Part shown: piece by piece, positions 44,047 through 53,495 of the stretch
Layout of the letters: every line of letters starts with the position of its first letter
How positions within the stretch are numbered: the stretch's first letter is position 1
Source: Caproiciproducens faecalis
GTDB lineage: Bacteria; Bacillota; Clostridia; Oscillospirales; Acutalibacteraceae
Direction: 5' to 3'
Length of the DNA: 64,000 bases
Assembly: GCF_019448085.1 (NCBI RefSeq)
Contig: NZ_JAGFNZ010000003.1
Location: 124,001-188,000, forward strand
The notes under the pieces: model-generated
What the model was told of the DNA's origin: nothing
Seen by the model: only the letters and a program-made list of their open reading frames with translations
Databases searched by the model: none
Program-made: the position numbers and the translations under genes

Positions 44047-45546
44047 ATGGGCGAATATGTGTTGGAGATGAACAGCATTACCAAAGTATTCCCCGGTGTA
44101 AAAGCACTGGACAATGTCAGCCTGAAAGTTCGGCCGGGCAGTGTTCACGCGCTGATGGGCGAAAACGGAGCCGGGAAATCCACCCTGATGAAATGTCTTT
44201 TCGGAATTTATCAGGAAGATGGCGGAGAGATCATTTTAGACGGGAAAAAAGAAAATATTACAAGCTCTAAGCAGGCGCTCGATCTGGGCGTATCCATGAT
44301 TCACCAGGAGCTGCACCCCATTCGTTTCAGGCCGGTTATGGAAAATATCTGGCTGGGGCGCTTTCCGATGAGAGGAATTGCGGTGGACCGCAGGGCCATG
44401 ATCCGCAAAACCAAGGATCTTTTCAAAGAAATTGACTTGGACGTGAATCCGGAGGTACTTGCAGGCAGCCTGTCCGCATCCAACCTTCAGCTGGTTGAGA
44501 TTGCAAAAGCTGTCAGCTATAATTCGAAAATTATTATCATGGATGAACCGACATCGTCTTTAACAGATAATGAAACGGAGCATCTCTTTAAAATAATCCG
44601 TCAGCTCAAGTCGAAGGGCTGTGCCATTATTTACATCTCGCATAAGATGGAGGAAATTCTGAAAATTGCGGATGAAGTTACCATCATGCGTGACGGACAG
44701 TATGTCGGCACCTGGCCATCCACGGAGCTTACCACCGACCTGATTATCAGCCGAATGGTCGGTCGCGACATGACGAACCGCTTCCCGCCCAGGACCCATA
44801 CTCCGGGCAAAGAAGTTGTGTTTAAGGTTTCCGACCTTTGTTCCCCCCTTCCCAAATCCTTTCAACACGTCAGTTTTGACCTGCACAAAGGCGAAATTCT
44901 TGGAATCGGCGGTCTGGTCGGCGCACAGCGCACCGAACTGGTGGAGGCGCTGTTCGGATTGAGGGCTATCTCTTCCGGTACGGTTGAAAAAGACGGCAAG
45001 GAATTCAAAGTGAAGTCCGTGTCGGACGCCAAAGAGCACGGAATCGCGCTTTTGACAGAGGAACGCCGTGCCACGGGCGTGTTCGGCATCCTTTCCGTTC
45101 TGGACAATACCGTCATTGCCAGCCAGAAGGACTACGCGAAAAAGGGCGTGCTTCAGCAGGGCAGACGGCAGAAGGCTGCAAAGGAATCCAACCAGCAGCT
45201 GAATGTAAAAACGCCTACACTGGAAACGCTGATGCAGAATCTTTCAGGCGGCAATCAGCAAAAAGTTTTGATCGCCCGCTGGCTGCTTACGCATCCGGAC
45301 ATTCTGATTCTGGACGAACCGACCCGCGGAATCGACGTCGGCGCAAAATATGAAATCTATACGATTATGCTGGATTTGATCCGGCAAGGGAAATCCATCA
45401 TTATGATTTCTTCCGAAATGCCGGAGCTTCTGGGCATGTCCGACAGAGTTATGGTCATGTGCGAGGGCAGGGTATCAGGAATGCTGAACCGCGATGAAGC
45501 CGACCAGATTGAGATCATGCGTCTGGCTACAAAGTTCGTCAAGTAG
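44047..45546 (+). CDS. mglA: Galactose ABC importer double ATPase MglA
   Basis: A 499-residue tandem ATPase. First half: Walker A GENGAGKSTL and IIIMDEPTSSLT. Second half: GLVGAQRTE (degenerate), LSGGNQQKVLIARWLL and ILILDEPTRGIDVG. Length and arrangement match MglA. Start ATG 44047 behind AAAGGAGG. The permease start follows 25 bases after the stop. Confidence 0.93.
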   Translation: MGEYVLEMNSITKVFPGVKALDNVSLKVRPGSVHALMGENGAGKSTLMKCLFGIYQEDGGEIILDGKKENITSSKQALDLGVSMIHQELHPIRFRPVMENIWLGRFPMRGIAVDRRAMIRKTKDLFKEIDLDVNPEVLAGSLSASNLQLVEIAKAVSYNSKIIIMDEPTSSLTDNETEHLFKIIRQLKSKGCAIIYISHKMEEILKIADEVTIMRDGQYVGTWPSTELTTDLIISRMVGRDMTNRFPPRTHTPGKEVVFKVSDLCSPLPKSFQHVSFDLHKGEILGIGGLVGAQRTELVEALFGLRAISSGTVEKDGKEFKVKSVSDAKEHGIALLTEERRATGVFGILSVLDNTVIASQKDYAKKGVLQQGRRQKAAKESNQQLNVKTPTLETLMQNLSGGNQQKVLIARWLLTHPDILILDEPTRGIDVGAKYEIYTIMLDLIRQGKSIIMISSEMPELLGMSDRVMVMCEGRVSGMLNRDEADQIEIMRLATKFVK

Positions 45547-45571
45547 TGTAAAAATGAAAGTGAGGTTGCGT

Positions 45572-46795
45572 ATGATGCAAGGAGAGAAAATCATCCCCCG
45601 GCAAAAATTCGCGATAATTTACATAGCCGTCGGCGTGGCGCTTGCGGTTATCGGAGTTATTCTGAAATTTGCCGTTTACAGCAAAAAAATGTATGACATG
45701 CCGCTGATCCTGATTGGAATCGGTGTGATCCTGTGTATTTACGCCGGGGTGCAGATGCTTACCTCGGAGCGCTTGGGAGATGTCGTGCTTTCCGGTAAGG
45801 CGGCAAAGACCTTTTTGACAAACAACGCGATTATCCTTGCGCTGCTCGCGCTGGTAGTCGTTATTATCTTTATTGAACCCCGTTTCATGCAGATCAAGGT
45901 TCTGCTCGACATTATGACGCAGTCGTCCACAAGATTGATTATCGCTCTGGGCATCTGCTTTACCCTGCTGATTGCAGGTACGGACCTTTCCGCAGGCCGT
46001 ATGGTCGGTCTTGCTGCGGTTATTTCCACTTCAATGATGCAGACGGCAACCTATGCCAACCGTTTTTACCCCAATCTTCCCCAGCTGCCTGTGATTGTTG
46101 CCATTGTAGCGGCTGTAATCGCGTGCCTTTTGTTTGGTGTATTAAACGGCTATCTAGTTGCCCGCTTCGACATGCATCCGTTTATCGCGACCTTGGCGGT
46201 ACAGGTTATTATTTACGGCGCATGTTCCCTGTACTTCGATCTGCCCCCGAACAATTCTCAGCCAATCGGCGGTATCCGTCCGGATTTTGCCCTGCTTGGT
46301 CAGCAGAAGTTCGTAAAATCCTTTTTCGGCGGGTTTTCCGTACTGATCCCGATTGCGCTTTTAACCACGGTTATCATCTGGTTTGTTTTGAATAAAACGG
46401 TGTTCGGCAAAAATGTTTACGCCATCGGCGGCAACCGCGAGGCTGCCATTGTTTCCGGCGTCAATGTATTTGCCACCATCATGGGTATCTTTATTCTCGC
46501 CAGCGGCCTTTACGGCATCGGTGGTGTACTGGAAGCGGCAAGAACTGCAGGAGCTACCAATAACTACGGCAACGGCTATGAGCTGGACGCCATTGCGGCC
46601 TGCGTGGTCGGAGGCGTCTCTCTGAACGGCGGTGTCGGCAAGATCCGCGGGATTGTAACCGGCGTTTTGATCTTCACAGTTATTCAGTATGGTCTTCAGT
46701 TTATCAATGTCAGCCCGATGTGGCAGCAGATCATCAAGGGCATCATCATTGCCGTCGCTGTCGCAATCGATCTTTCCAAGTACAGAAAAAAGTGA
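45572..46795 (+). CDS. mglC: Galactose ABC importer permease MglC
   Basis: A 407-residue permease, longer than the ribose-type permease at 11 kb because of about 75 extra N-terminal residues carrying two helices (FAIIYIAVGVALAVIGVIL, MPLILIGIGVILCIYAGV). The core shows ALGICFTLLIAGTDLSAGRMVGLAAV and the EAA-like GYELDAIAACVVGGVSLNGGVG. Start ATG 45572 behind GTGAGG (45575 also possible). An in-frame ATG at 45494 lies within mglA and is rejected. Confidence 0.92.
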   Translation: MMQGEKIIPRQKFAIIYIAVGVALAVIGVILKFAVYSKKMYDMPLILIGIGVILCIYAGVQMLTSERLGDVVLSGKAAKTFLTNNAIILALLALVVVIIFIEPRFMQIKVLLDIMTQSSTRLIIALGICFTLLIAGTDLSAGRMVGLAAVISTSMMQTATYANRFYPNLPQLPVIVAIVAAVIACLLFGVLNGYLVARFDMHPFIATLAVQVIIYGACSLYFDLPPNNSQPIGGIRPDFALLGQQKFVKSFFGGFSVLIPIALLTTVIIWFVLNKTVFGKNVYAIGGNREAAIVSGVNVFATIMGIFILASGLYGIGGVLEAARTAGATNNYGNGYELDAIAACVVGGVSLNGGVGKIRGIVTGVLIFTVIQYGLQFINVSPMWQQIIKGIIIAVAVAIDLSKYRKK

Positions 46796-46825
46796 TTATT
46801 CCGTTTTACGTCTCATACTATTCCC

Positions 46826-46864
46826 GCAAACGGCCCGTGCAGCTTTGCTGCGCGGGCCGTTTGC
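46826..46864. terminator. Strong hairpin after mglC
   Basis: GCAAACGGCCCG-t-GCAGC...GCTGC-g-CGGGCCGTTTGC, a very stable 17-pair stem without a clear U-tract. It separates the mgl and sensory operons. Confidence 0.65.
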
Positions 46865-46877
46865 GCTCAGGTATTGA

Positions 46878-46906
46878 TTGCACATCAGGCAAAATAATGG
46901 TACAAT
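46878..46906 (+). promoter_or_regulatory. Promoter of the sensory operon
   Basis: TTGCAC (46878-46883), 17 bases, TACAAT (46901-46906), 37 bases before the response regulator start. Confidence 0.7.
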
Positions 46907-46942
46907 AATAACAGTTGTGGCACCGATTGGAGTGGAAATTTT

Positions 46943-48547
46943 ATGGCACTTTACCGTGTTCTTCTTGTGGATGACGAAGAAGAGATACGAGAAGGAATTA
47001 TCCGAAAAATAGATTGGAACCGTTTGGGTTACACCATTGTTGGCGACGCGGAAAACGGGCTGGAGGCGCTTGAAAAAGCGGAGCATTTACACCCGGACGT
47101 CGTCATGACCGACATCAAAATGCCGTTTATGGACGGGCTTGAGCTGGGCGAACGCCTGAGGGTGGTACTGCCTTCAGCCAAACTGATTATTTTTTCGGGA
47201 TTTGACGATTTTGAATATGCCCAGAAAGCAATTAAAATCAACGTGGCGGAATACGTTTTAAAGCCGATCAATTCCAATGAACTGACGGAAACGTTAAAAA
47301 AACTGAAGCAGCAGCTTGATCGGGAATTTGCGGAAAAACGCGACGTGGAAATGCTGCGCAGAAATTATATGGACAGCCTCCCCGTAATGCGGGAACAGTT
47401 TTTGGTCGGCCTGATTGAAGGCCGCATTTCCGAGGAGCGTCTGCGCGCCCAGGCGCCCCTTCTGCGGATTGACCTTACTTCGGCGGACCAGTGGGCGGTC
47501 GCGCTTGTACGGGCGGATTCCGCACCGAAGGCCGACGCGGCCCTGCACGGGGAAGAAGAACTGATCCCGATTTCCCTGAAATGCACGGTCGATGAGATTC
47601 TGGGGTACTACTGCACCTTTACGGGGTTTCTTTATTCGGACTGCGTTGCGGTTATCGCGGAGCTGAAGCCGGAAAGCGGCATCGTTTCGCTGATGAACGG
47701 TATGAATCAGATCTGTAAATCCGCAGAGCGGGTGCTTGGCGTGAAAGTGATGGCCGGGGTTGGGACGGTGTGCTCCGCTTTGACGGAAATCCGCCATTCC
47801 TACCGGGAAGCGCAGAACGCGCTGGATTACAGCGCGACCATGGGCACCGGCAAGGTCATTTATATTGCGGACATTGAGCCGGAAACCTCTGTCAAGCTGC
47901 AGTTTGACGAGCACGACGAGCGCGAGATTACCAACGCGATCAAGATGGGCTCCGAGCAGGAGATCGCCGACCGAATTAACGCGCTCTTTACCCGTTTTGA
48001 AACGCTGCTGCTTCCGCTCAGCCAGTACCAGATTTATGTAATGGAAATGATGACCTCCCTGCTGAAGGTCATGCATGCCTATGAACTGAGTACGGAAGAA
48101 ATTTTCGGCGTGGATTTCAATTATGTCAATACCATCGCCACCCTTCATTCTCCGGCAGAAATGAAGCAGTGGTGCAAAGACTGCTGTATTAAAATCAGCA
48201 CACTGATTAAGCGCGAGCGAGTGGACTCTACCAAGCTGCTGGCGCAGAACGCAAAACAGTATATTGCGGGGAATTATCAGAACGCCGGTCTTTCGGTAGA
48301 AAGCCTGTGCTCGTTCCTGCACGTCAGCCCTGCCTATTTTTCAACGGTCTTTAAGCGGGAGACCGGCATGAGCTTTGTCGCGTATCTGACGGAAGTGCGC
48401 CTGCAGGAGGCGGTCAACCTGTTAAATACCACCAGCGACAAGACCTATGTCATTGCGGGCAAGGTGGGTTATACCGAGCCGAACTATTTCAGCTATGTCT
48501 TTAAAAAGAAATTTGGTGTGTCGCCATCAAAATACCGAAGCAATTGA
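46943..48547 (+). CDS. YesN-type response regulator with AraC output domain
   Basis: A 534-residue regulator. The receiver domain (1-120) has DDEEE, the phospho-acceptor Asp57 in VVMTDIKMP, and the conserved Lys in YVLKPI. A central region of about 290 residues follows. Two AraC helix-turn-helix units occupy the C-terminus (LSVESLCSFLHVSPAYFSTVFKRETG, then YVIAGKVGYTEPNYFSYVFKKKFG). It is first in an operon with its kinase and two sugar-binding proteins, next to mglBAC, so it probably activates mgl transcription. Confidence 0.9.
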   Translation: MALYRVLLVDDEEEIREGIIRKIDWNRLGYTIVGDAENGLEALEKAEHLHPDVVMTDIKMPFMDGLELGERLRVVLPSAKLIIFSGFDDFEYAQKAIKINVAEYVLKPINSNELTETLKKLKQQLDREFAEKRDVEMLRRNYMDSLPVMREQFLVGLIEGRISEERLRAQAPLLRIDLTSADQWAVALVRADSAPKADAALHGEEELIPISLKCTVDEILGYYCTFTGFLYSDCVAVIAELKPESGIVSLMNGMNQICKSAERVLGVKVMAGVGTVCSALTEIRHSYREAQNALDYSATMGTGKVIYIADIEPETSVKLQFDEHDEREITNAIKMGSEQEIADRINALFTRFETLLLPLSQYQIYVMEMMTSLLKVMHAYELSTEEIFGVDFNYVNTIATLHSPAEMKQWCKDCCIKISTLIKRERVDSTKLLAQNAKQYIAGNYQNAGLSVESLCSFLHVSPAYFSTVFKRETGMSFVAYLTEVRLQEAVNLLNTTSDKTYVIAGKVGYTEPNYFSYVFKKKFGVSPSKYRSN

Positions 48548-48603
48548 AGCATGGGCTAAATGCCTTCGCACCGTTTTGGGGCGGGGGGCTTGGAGTTGAT
48601 AAA

Positions 48604-50433
48604 ATGCGGAAAAAAGCAAGGGACATTATCGATAAAATAACCCAGCTTCTGCAGAAAAAAAGCCTGCAGTTTACGATTTCCATCACTTTTACCGCTGTTT
48701 CGGTGGTGGGAATGCTGATTGTCGGCGGTTCCCTGTCCATGCGTTTTATCAGTTCCAGTGAAAAAATGGTGTCCGACGACAGCACGCGTATGGTCGATCA
48801 GGTCAATCTGAATCTGGACAACTATCTGCGCAACATGATGCGTATTTCCGACTCCATGTATTACCGTGTAATCAAAAATGCCGATCTGTCTACCGACAAC
48901 ATCAGCAACGATATGAGCCTGCTGTATGAAACAAACCGAGATCTGCTCATCAGTATCGGCGTATTTTCCAATTCCGGAAAGGTAATCGCCGCCGAGCCGC
49001 TGACGCAGCTGAAGCCTTCCGCCAACGTAAGCGGGGAAAGCTGGTTTAAAGACGCCGCGCGCAAAATTGAAAACTGCCATTTTTCCACGCCGCATGTGCA
49101 GAACCTGTTTGTGGATCCGGACAATAAGTACCGGTGGGTTGTTTCGCTCAGCCGTTCGGTCGAGCTGACCAGCGCCGGTTCTATTACCCACGGCGTTTTG
49201 CTGGTCGACATGAACTTCAGCGGGATTGAGCAGATCTGCAAAAATGTCGATTTGGGCGAGTCGGGCTATATTTACCTGATTGACGGCAGCGGGGAAATCA
49301 TCTACCACCCCCGCCAGCAGCTCATTTATTCCAATTTAATCCATGAAAATAATTACGCCGCCGCGAAATACGACGACGGAAATCATAACGAGACCTTTGA
49401 GGGGCAGCAGCGGCTGGTTACGGTGAAGACCGCCGGGTATACCGGCTGGAAAATCATTGCCGTCACCCCCACACAGGATATTACCTCTAACTATCAGCAG
49501 TTCCAGATTTTTGCCCTGTTCTTTATTTTCTTTGCCATATTTTTAATGATCTTTGTCAATATGTTCCTGTCTTCCCGCATTGCCAATCCGCTCAAGGAAC
49601 TGGAGCATTCCGTCAAAGAGCTGGACCAGGGGAACCTGAGCGGAGTGGATATTTCCGTTTCGGGCTCCTATGAGGTGCAGCACCTGGGTAAAACAATTCG
49701 CTCCATGGTCGATCAGCTCCACCGGCTGATGGACGACATTGTGGCGGAACAGGAATCCAAGCGAAAGAGCGAGCTGGACGCGCTGCAGTCGCAGATCAAC
49801 CCGCACTTCCTGTACAATACGCTGGATTCCATCATCTGGATGATTGAAAATGAACGGTACGACGGCGCGGTCACCATGGTAACGGCACTTGCGCGGCTTT
49901 TCCGTATCAGCCTGTCGAAGGGGAAAAATATCATTACCGTGGGGGATGAGCTGGAGCATGTGCGCAACTATCTGACGATTCAGAAAATGCGCTATAAAAA
50001 CAAGTTCAGCTACGAAGTTTCAGCGGAACCGGAAACACTTCCGTGCGCTACCATTAAGCTGATTGTGCAGCCGCTGGTGGAAAACGCTATCTACCACGGA
50101 ATGGAATTTATGAGCGGAGACGGAGAAATTCGAATTAAAGCCTATCACGAGGGAAATGATTTATATATCGATATCATTGACAACGGCCTCGGGATGCCGC
50201 AGGAGCAGGCGGATGCGCTGTTGACAGAAGAAACCACCAAGGTCCGCGGAAAAGGCTCGGGCATCGGGCTGAAAAATGTGCAGGAACGCATTCAGCTGTA
50301 TTTCGGCAGTGAATACGGGCTGGCTATTTACAGCGAACCGGACGAGGGAACCACCGCCAGAATCCATCTGCCGCTGAAATCACTGGAAGAAGCCGAAGGA
50401 AGCAAAGGGGGCGGGCCAAATGACCAGAAATAA
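48604..50433 (+). CDS. YesM-type sensor histidine kinase
   Basis: A 609-residue membrane kinase. The first helix (about 22-45) and second helix (about 305-330) flank an extracellular dCache-like domain (GYIYLIDGSGEIIYHP, GWKIIAVTP). A HAMP segment, the His_kinase block with phospho-histidine in LQSQINPHFLYNTLDSI, and the ATPase motifs NAIYHGME, IDNGLGMP and GSGIGLKNVQERI follow. Start ATG 48604 behind TTGGAG; an upstream TTG lacks a site. Its end overlaps the next gene by 14 bases. Confidence 0.9.
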   Translation: MRKKARDIIDKITQLLQKKSLQFTISITFTAVSVVGMLIVGGSLSMRFISSSEKMVSDDSTRMVDQVNLNLDNYLRNMMRISDSMYYRVIKNADLSTDNISNDMSLLYETNRDLLISIGVFSNSGKVIAAEPLTQLKPSANVSGESWFKDAARKIENCHFSTPHVQNLFVDPDNKYRWVVSLSRSVELTSAGSITHGVLLVDMNFSGIEQICKNVDLGESGYIYLIDGSGEIIYHPRQQLIYSNLIHENNYAAAKYDDGNHNETFEGQQRLVTVKTAGYTGWKIIAVTPTQDITSNYQQFQIFALFFIFFAIFLMIFVNMFLSSRIANPLKELEHSVKELDQGNLSGVDISVSGSYEVQHLGKTIRSMVDQLHRLMDDIVAEQESKRKSELDALQSQINPHFLYNTLDSIIWMIENERYDGAVTMVTALARLFRISLSKGKNIITVGDELEHVRNYLTIQKMRYKNKFSYEVSAEPETLPCATIKLIVQPLVENAIYHGMEFMSGDGEIRIKAYHEGNDLYIDIIDNGLGMPQEQADALLTEETTKVRGKGSGIGLKNVQERIQLYFGSEYGLAIYSEPDEGTTARIHLPLKSLEEAEGSKGGGPNDQK

Positions 50434-51394
50434 AGTAAAAGCCTTCATCCTGATTCTGTTCGTGTTTGCAGGTTCCTTTCTGATTCTGAACCGGGACCGG
50501 TTTCTGGAAAAGAAAAACAGCGACCCTTATGAAATATCCGTGATCTGGCGCAGTAAAAGCACGGAAAGCAGCACCACCATCAAGCAGGGAATCGATCAGG
50601 CGGCAAGGGATTTTAACGCGGAGGTCAGCTTTATTACCCTTTCCGGGGAAAACAACGCGGGGGAGCAGATTTCCCTGCTTCAGCGCGAGATCAAAAACGG
50701 TGCGGACGCCATTGTAATTGCCCCTGTCAATTCCACGGATTTGAAGGAACCGATCCAAAAAGCGCAGAAGGGTATCCCGGTGGTTGCCATGCAGTCCACG
50801 GTGACGACGATCAAGGATCTTCCCTCTATTTCATGTGACAATGAGAAGCTGGGCAGCGCGCTGGCAGAGACTATCCTAGAAAATTCGAAGAGCCACGGTC
50901 ATATTGCCATCCTGCGCAACAGCATGGACTGCAGCAATATTCAGCAGCGTTACCTCGGCGTGCTGAAAACACTGAAAACCGCAAAGGATGAAATAGAGTA
51001 CTGGGAAATTCCAAACGACTCCCAGGAAGCGTACGATACCGTAAAGGGAATGCTGCAGACCAGTCAGGCGGACACTCTGGTGGCGCTGGACGCCACCACG
51101 CTGGAAGCCGCCGCGAAAGCGGAAAAGGATCTTTTGAAAACAGGCAGCGCACAGGTGAAAATTTACGGAATCGGCCGCACAAATACGGTGGTATCGCTGC
51201 TGGAAGAGCAGATCATCAATTCCATTGGGGTGGAGAACGAGTATAATCTGGGGTATCTCAGTATTCGCACCGCGGTGGAGAAAATCAATAAGGCGCAGAC
51301 AACCGGTCAGTCCAATATTAACTTTGCGATTGTAAACCATGAAAACATGTATAATTCCGACAATCAGAGGCTGCTTTTTCCGTTTGTAAGATAA
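50420..51394 (+). CDS. Membrane-anchored sugar-binding protein (XylFII-like co-sensor)
   Basis: A 324-residue periplasmic-binding protein. The N-terminus (NKVKAFILILFVFAGSFLIL) is an uncleaved anchor without lipobox cysteine, unlike the importer binding proteins nearby. The fold reads YEISVIWRSKSTESSTTIKQGIDQA, IKNGADAIVIAPVNS and ISCDNEKLGSALAETIL. Its start lies inside the kinase gene (14-base overlap). Family knowledge: in clostridia, anchored binding proteins such as XylFII present sugars to an LytS/YesM-like kinase. A similar three-component sensor is likely here. Confidence 0.82.
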   Translation: MTRNKVKAFILILFVFAGSFLILNRDRFLEKKNSDPYEISVIWRSKSTESSTTIKQGIDQAARDFNAEVSFITLSGENNAGEQISLLQREIKNGADAIVIAPVNSTDLKEPIQKAQKGIPVVAMQSTVTTIKDLPSISCDNEKLGSALAETILENSKSHGHIAILRNSMDCSNIQQRYLGVLKTLKTAKDEIEYWEIPNDSQEAYDTVKGMLQTSQADTLVALDATTLEAAAKAEKDLLKTGSAQVKIYGIGRTNTVVSLLEEQIINSIGVENEYNLGYLSIRTAVEKINKAQTTGQSNINFAIVNHENMYNSDNQRLLFPFVR

Positions 51395-51406
51395 TGGGGG
51401 AGAGAA

Positions 51407-52456
51407 ATGAAGAGCTTTATCAGAATCATGGCCTTGGTACTTCTCACCGCAATGCTTCTTCCTATGTCCGCCTGTGATTCAGGCAGAACGAGCGGTAAGG
51501 TGGAAACGGTAAAAATCGGCATTTCGCTTTACCGCAAGGATGATACCTTTGTGGCAAGTCTTTGCACCTACCTTGAAAAGGTGGCTAAACAGAAGGAAGC
51601 CGAGTCAGGGAAAAAAATTGTGGTCAACATGGTGGACGGACAGTCCAGTCAGGCGCTGCAGAACGATCAGGTGGACAGCTTTATTTCGCAGAATTACGAC
51701 GTAGTTTGTGTCAATATGGTTGACCGCACCGCCGCGGCGGTGATTGTGGACAAGGCAAAAGCGGCCAATATTCCGGTGATTTTTTTTAACAGGGAACCGG
51801 TGGAGGAAGACCTGCGCCTGTGGGAGCGGGCCTACTATGTCGGAGCTGACGCGGCGGAGTCCGGCCGCCTTCAGGGGCAGATCATTGCGGAGGGCTTTGC
51901 CAAAAACCGCGCTGAAATCGATAAAAACGGCGACGGCAAAATTCAGTATGTTATGCTGGAAGGCGAGCAGGGGCATCAGGACGCGCTTCTCAGAACGGAA
52001 TATTCCATTAAGGCCGTGACCGGGGCGGGAATTCAGGTGGAGAAGCTGGCGAACGACACTGCCAACTGGCAGCGCGCGCAGGGGTCCGCAAAAATGACCC
52101 AGTGGCTCGCAAAATTCGGCAGCCGGATCGAAGTCGTTTTCTGCAACAACGACGATATGGCGCTCGGCGCCATTGACGCGCTGAAAGACAGCAAATCCAA
52201 GGTGCACCCCGTGATTGTCGGAGTGGACGCAACGGAAAGCGGGCTGAACGCCATTAAGGACGGCAGTATGTTCGGGACGGTCTTTAACGACGCACAGGGA
52301 CAGGCAAAGGCAATTTTTGATTTATCCTACGCGCTTGCCTCAGGGGAAAGCCAGTCTTCTCAGTTAAATATCCAGAGCGGGCATTATATCCGAATTCCTT
52401 ACCGTGCGGTTACGGAAAGCAACGCTGATGAAATCCTGAGCATTCTGAAGGAATAA
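51407..52456 (+). CDS. Second galactose-binding-type lipoprotein (MglB paralogue)
   Basis: A 349-residue lipoprotein (lipobox MSAC, Cys23). It parallels MglB through its length: IGISLYRKDDTFVASL, NREPVEEDL, the calcium loop DKNGDGKIQ, EGEQGHQDALLRTEYS, FCNNDDMALGAIDAL and GVDATESGL. It lacks the long Ala/Ser linker of MglB. It is co-transcribed with the sensor genes (12-base gap) rather than with mglAC, so it may deliver sugar to the sensor, or be an alternative importer receptor. Confidence 0.88.
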   Translation: MKSFIRIMALVLLTAMLLPMSACDSGRTSGKVETVKIGISLYRKDDTFVASLCTYLEKVAKQKEAESGKKIVVNMVDGQSSQALQNDQVDSFISQNYDVVCVNMVDRTAAAVIVDKAKAANIPVIFFNREPVEEDLRLWERAYYVGADAAESGRLQGQIIAEGFAKNRAEIDKNGDGKIQYVMLEGEQGHQDALLRTEYSIKAVTGAGIQVEKLANDTANWQRAQGSAKMTQWLAKFGSRIEVVFCNNDDMALGAIDALKDSKSKVHPVIVGVDATESGLNAIKDGSMFGTVFNDAQGQAKAIFDLSYALASGESQSSQLNIQSGHYIRIPYRAVTESNADEILSILKE

Positions 52457-52460
52457 AAAA

Positions 52461-52488
52461 GCAGCGCCGGAACTCCGGCGCTGCTTTT
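52461..52488. terminator. Bidirectional terminator
   Basis: GCAGCGCCGG-AACT-CCGGCGCTGC with TTTT on the plus side and TTTTTTATTCC on the minus side. It serves the sensory operon and galE. Confidence 0.92.
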
Positions 52489-52499
52489 GAATAGATCCC

Positions 52500-53495
52500 T
52501 TATTTGTTTTTTATAAAATTCCAGCTGTCACGGCACATTTCGTCAAGTCCGTACTTGGCTTGCCAGCCAAGGTCGTTTTTGGCTTTGGAAACGTCCGCGT
52601 AGCACTCGGCAATATCCCCGGGGCGGCGGGGGGCAATCTGGTAATTGACCTTTTTTCCGCTGGCTTTTTCAAAGGAGTGAACCACGTCCAGCACGCTGCT
52701 GCCTTTTCCGGTTCCAAGGTTGTAAGCCTGTGCGCCGTCGATCTGCGGCAGCTTTTCCAGCGCTTTCAGGTGTCCGGCGGCAAGATCGCACACATGGATG
52801 TAGTCGCGTACGCCGGTGCCGTCCGGGGTCGGGTAGTCGTCGCCGTAAACGCTCAGGCAGGGGAGCTTTCCAACCGCTACCTTCATGATATAGGGCATCA
52901 GGTTGTTTGGAATACCGTTCGGGTTTTCGCCGATCAGGCCACTCTGGTGCGCGCCGATGGGGTTGAAGTAGCGAAGGAGCGCAACCTTCCAGTTTTTATC
53001 CGCAAAGCAGAGGTCCCTTAAAATATTTTCGATCATCAGCTTGGTTGTGCCGTAAGGGTTGGTGGTGGAAAGCGGCATATCCTCGTTGAACGGCGCGGTG
53101 TTGTTCATCCCGTAAACCGTGGCGGAAGAACTGAACACCAATTGGTAGACCTCATACTGCTTCATCAGGCGGAGCAGGTTGATGGTGCCAACCAGGTTAT
53201 TGTGGTAGTATTCCAGCGGCTTTCCGACTGATTCGCCGACTGCTTTCAGTCCGGCAAAATGGATCACGGCGTCTATTTTGTTTTCCTTAAAAATCTTTTC
53301 AAACCCGTCATAATCGAGCATGTCGCATTCATAGATGGGAAAAGTCTTATTGGTGAGCGTTTCCACGATCTTTAAAACGTCGGGGGAGGAGTTGCAGTAA
53401 TTGTCCATGACTACAATTTCATATCCGTTGTTTAAAAGCTCAATGCAGGTGTGGGAACCGATGTACCCTGCGCCGCCGGTAACCAATACTCTCAT
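52500..53495 (-). CDS. galE: UDP-glucose 4-epimerase
   Basis: A 331-residue short-chain dehydrogenase-type epimerase interconverting UDP-galactose and UDP-glucose. The NAD-binding GGAGYIGSHTCIELL is at the N-terminus. The catalytic SSSATVYG and YGTTKLMIE (YxxxK) are about residues 125-155, with the RYFNPIGAHQSGLIGE block after it. It is the last gene of galK-galT-galE and overlaps galT by 4 bases (ATGA). Confidence 0.95.
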   Translation of the reverse strand: MRVLVTGGAGYIGSHTCIELLNNGYEIVVMDNYCNSSPDVLKIVETLTNKTFPIYECDMLDYDGFEKIFKENKIDAVIHFAGLKAVGESVGKPLEYYHNNLVGTINLLRLMKQYEVYQLVFSSSATVYGMNNTAPFNEDMPLSTTNPYGTTKLMIENILRDLCFADKNWKVALLRYFNPIGAHQSGLIGENPNGIPNNLMPYIMKVAVGKLPCLSVYGDDYPTPDGTGVRDYIHVCDLAAGHLKALEKLPQIDGAQAYNLGTGKGSSVLDVVHSFEKASGKKVNYQIAPRRPGDIAECYADVSKAKNDLGWQAKYGLDEMCRDSWNFIKNK

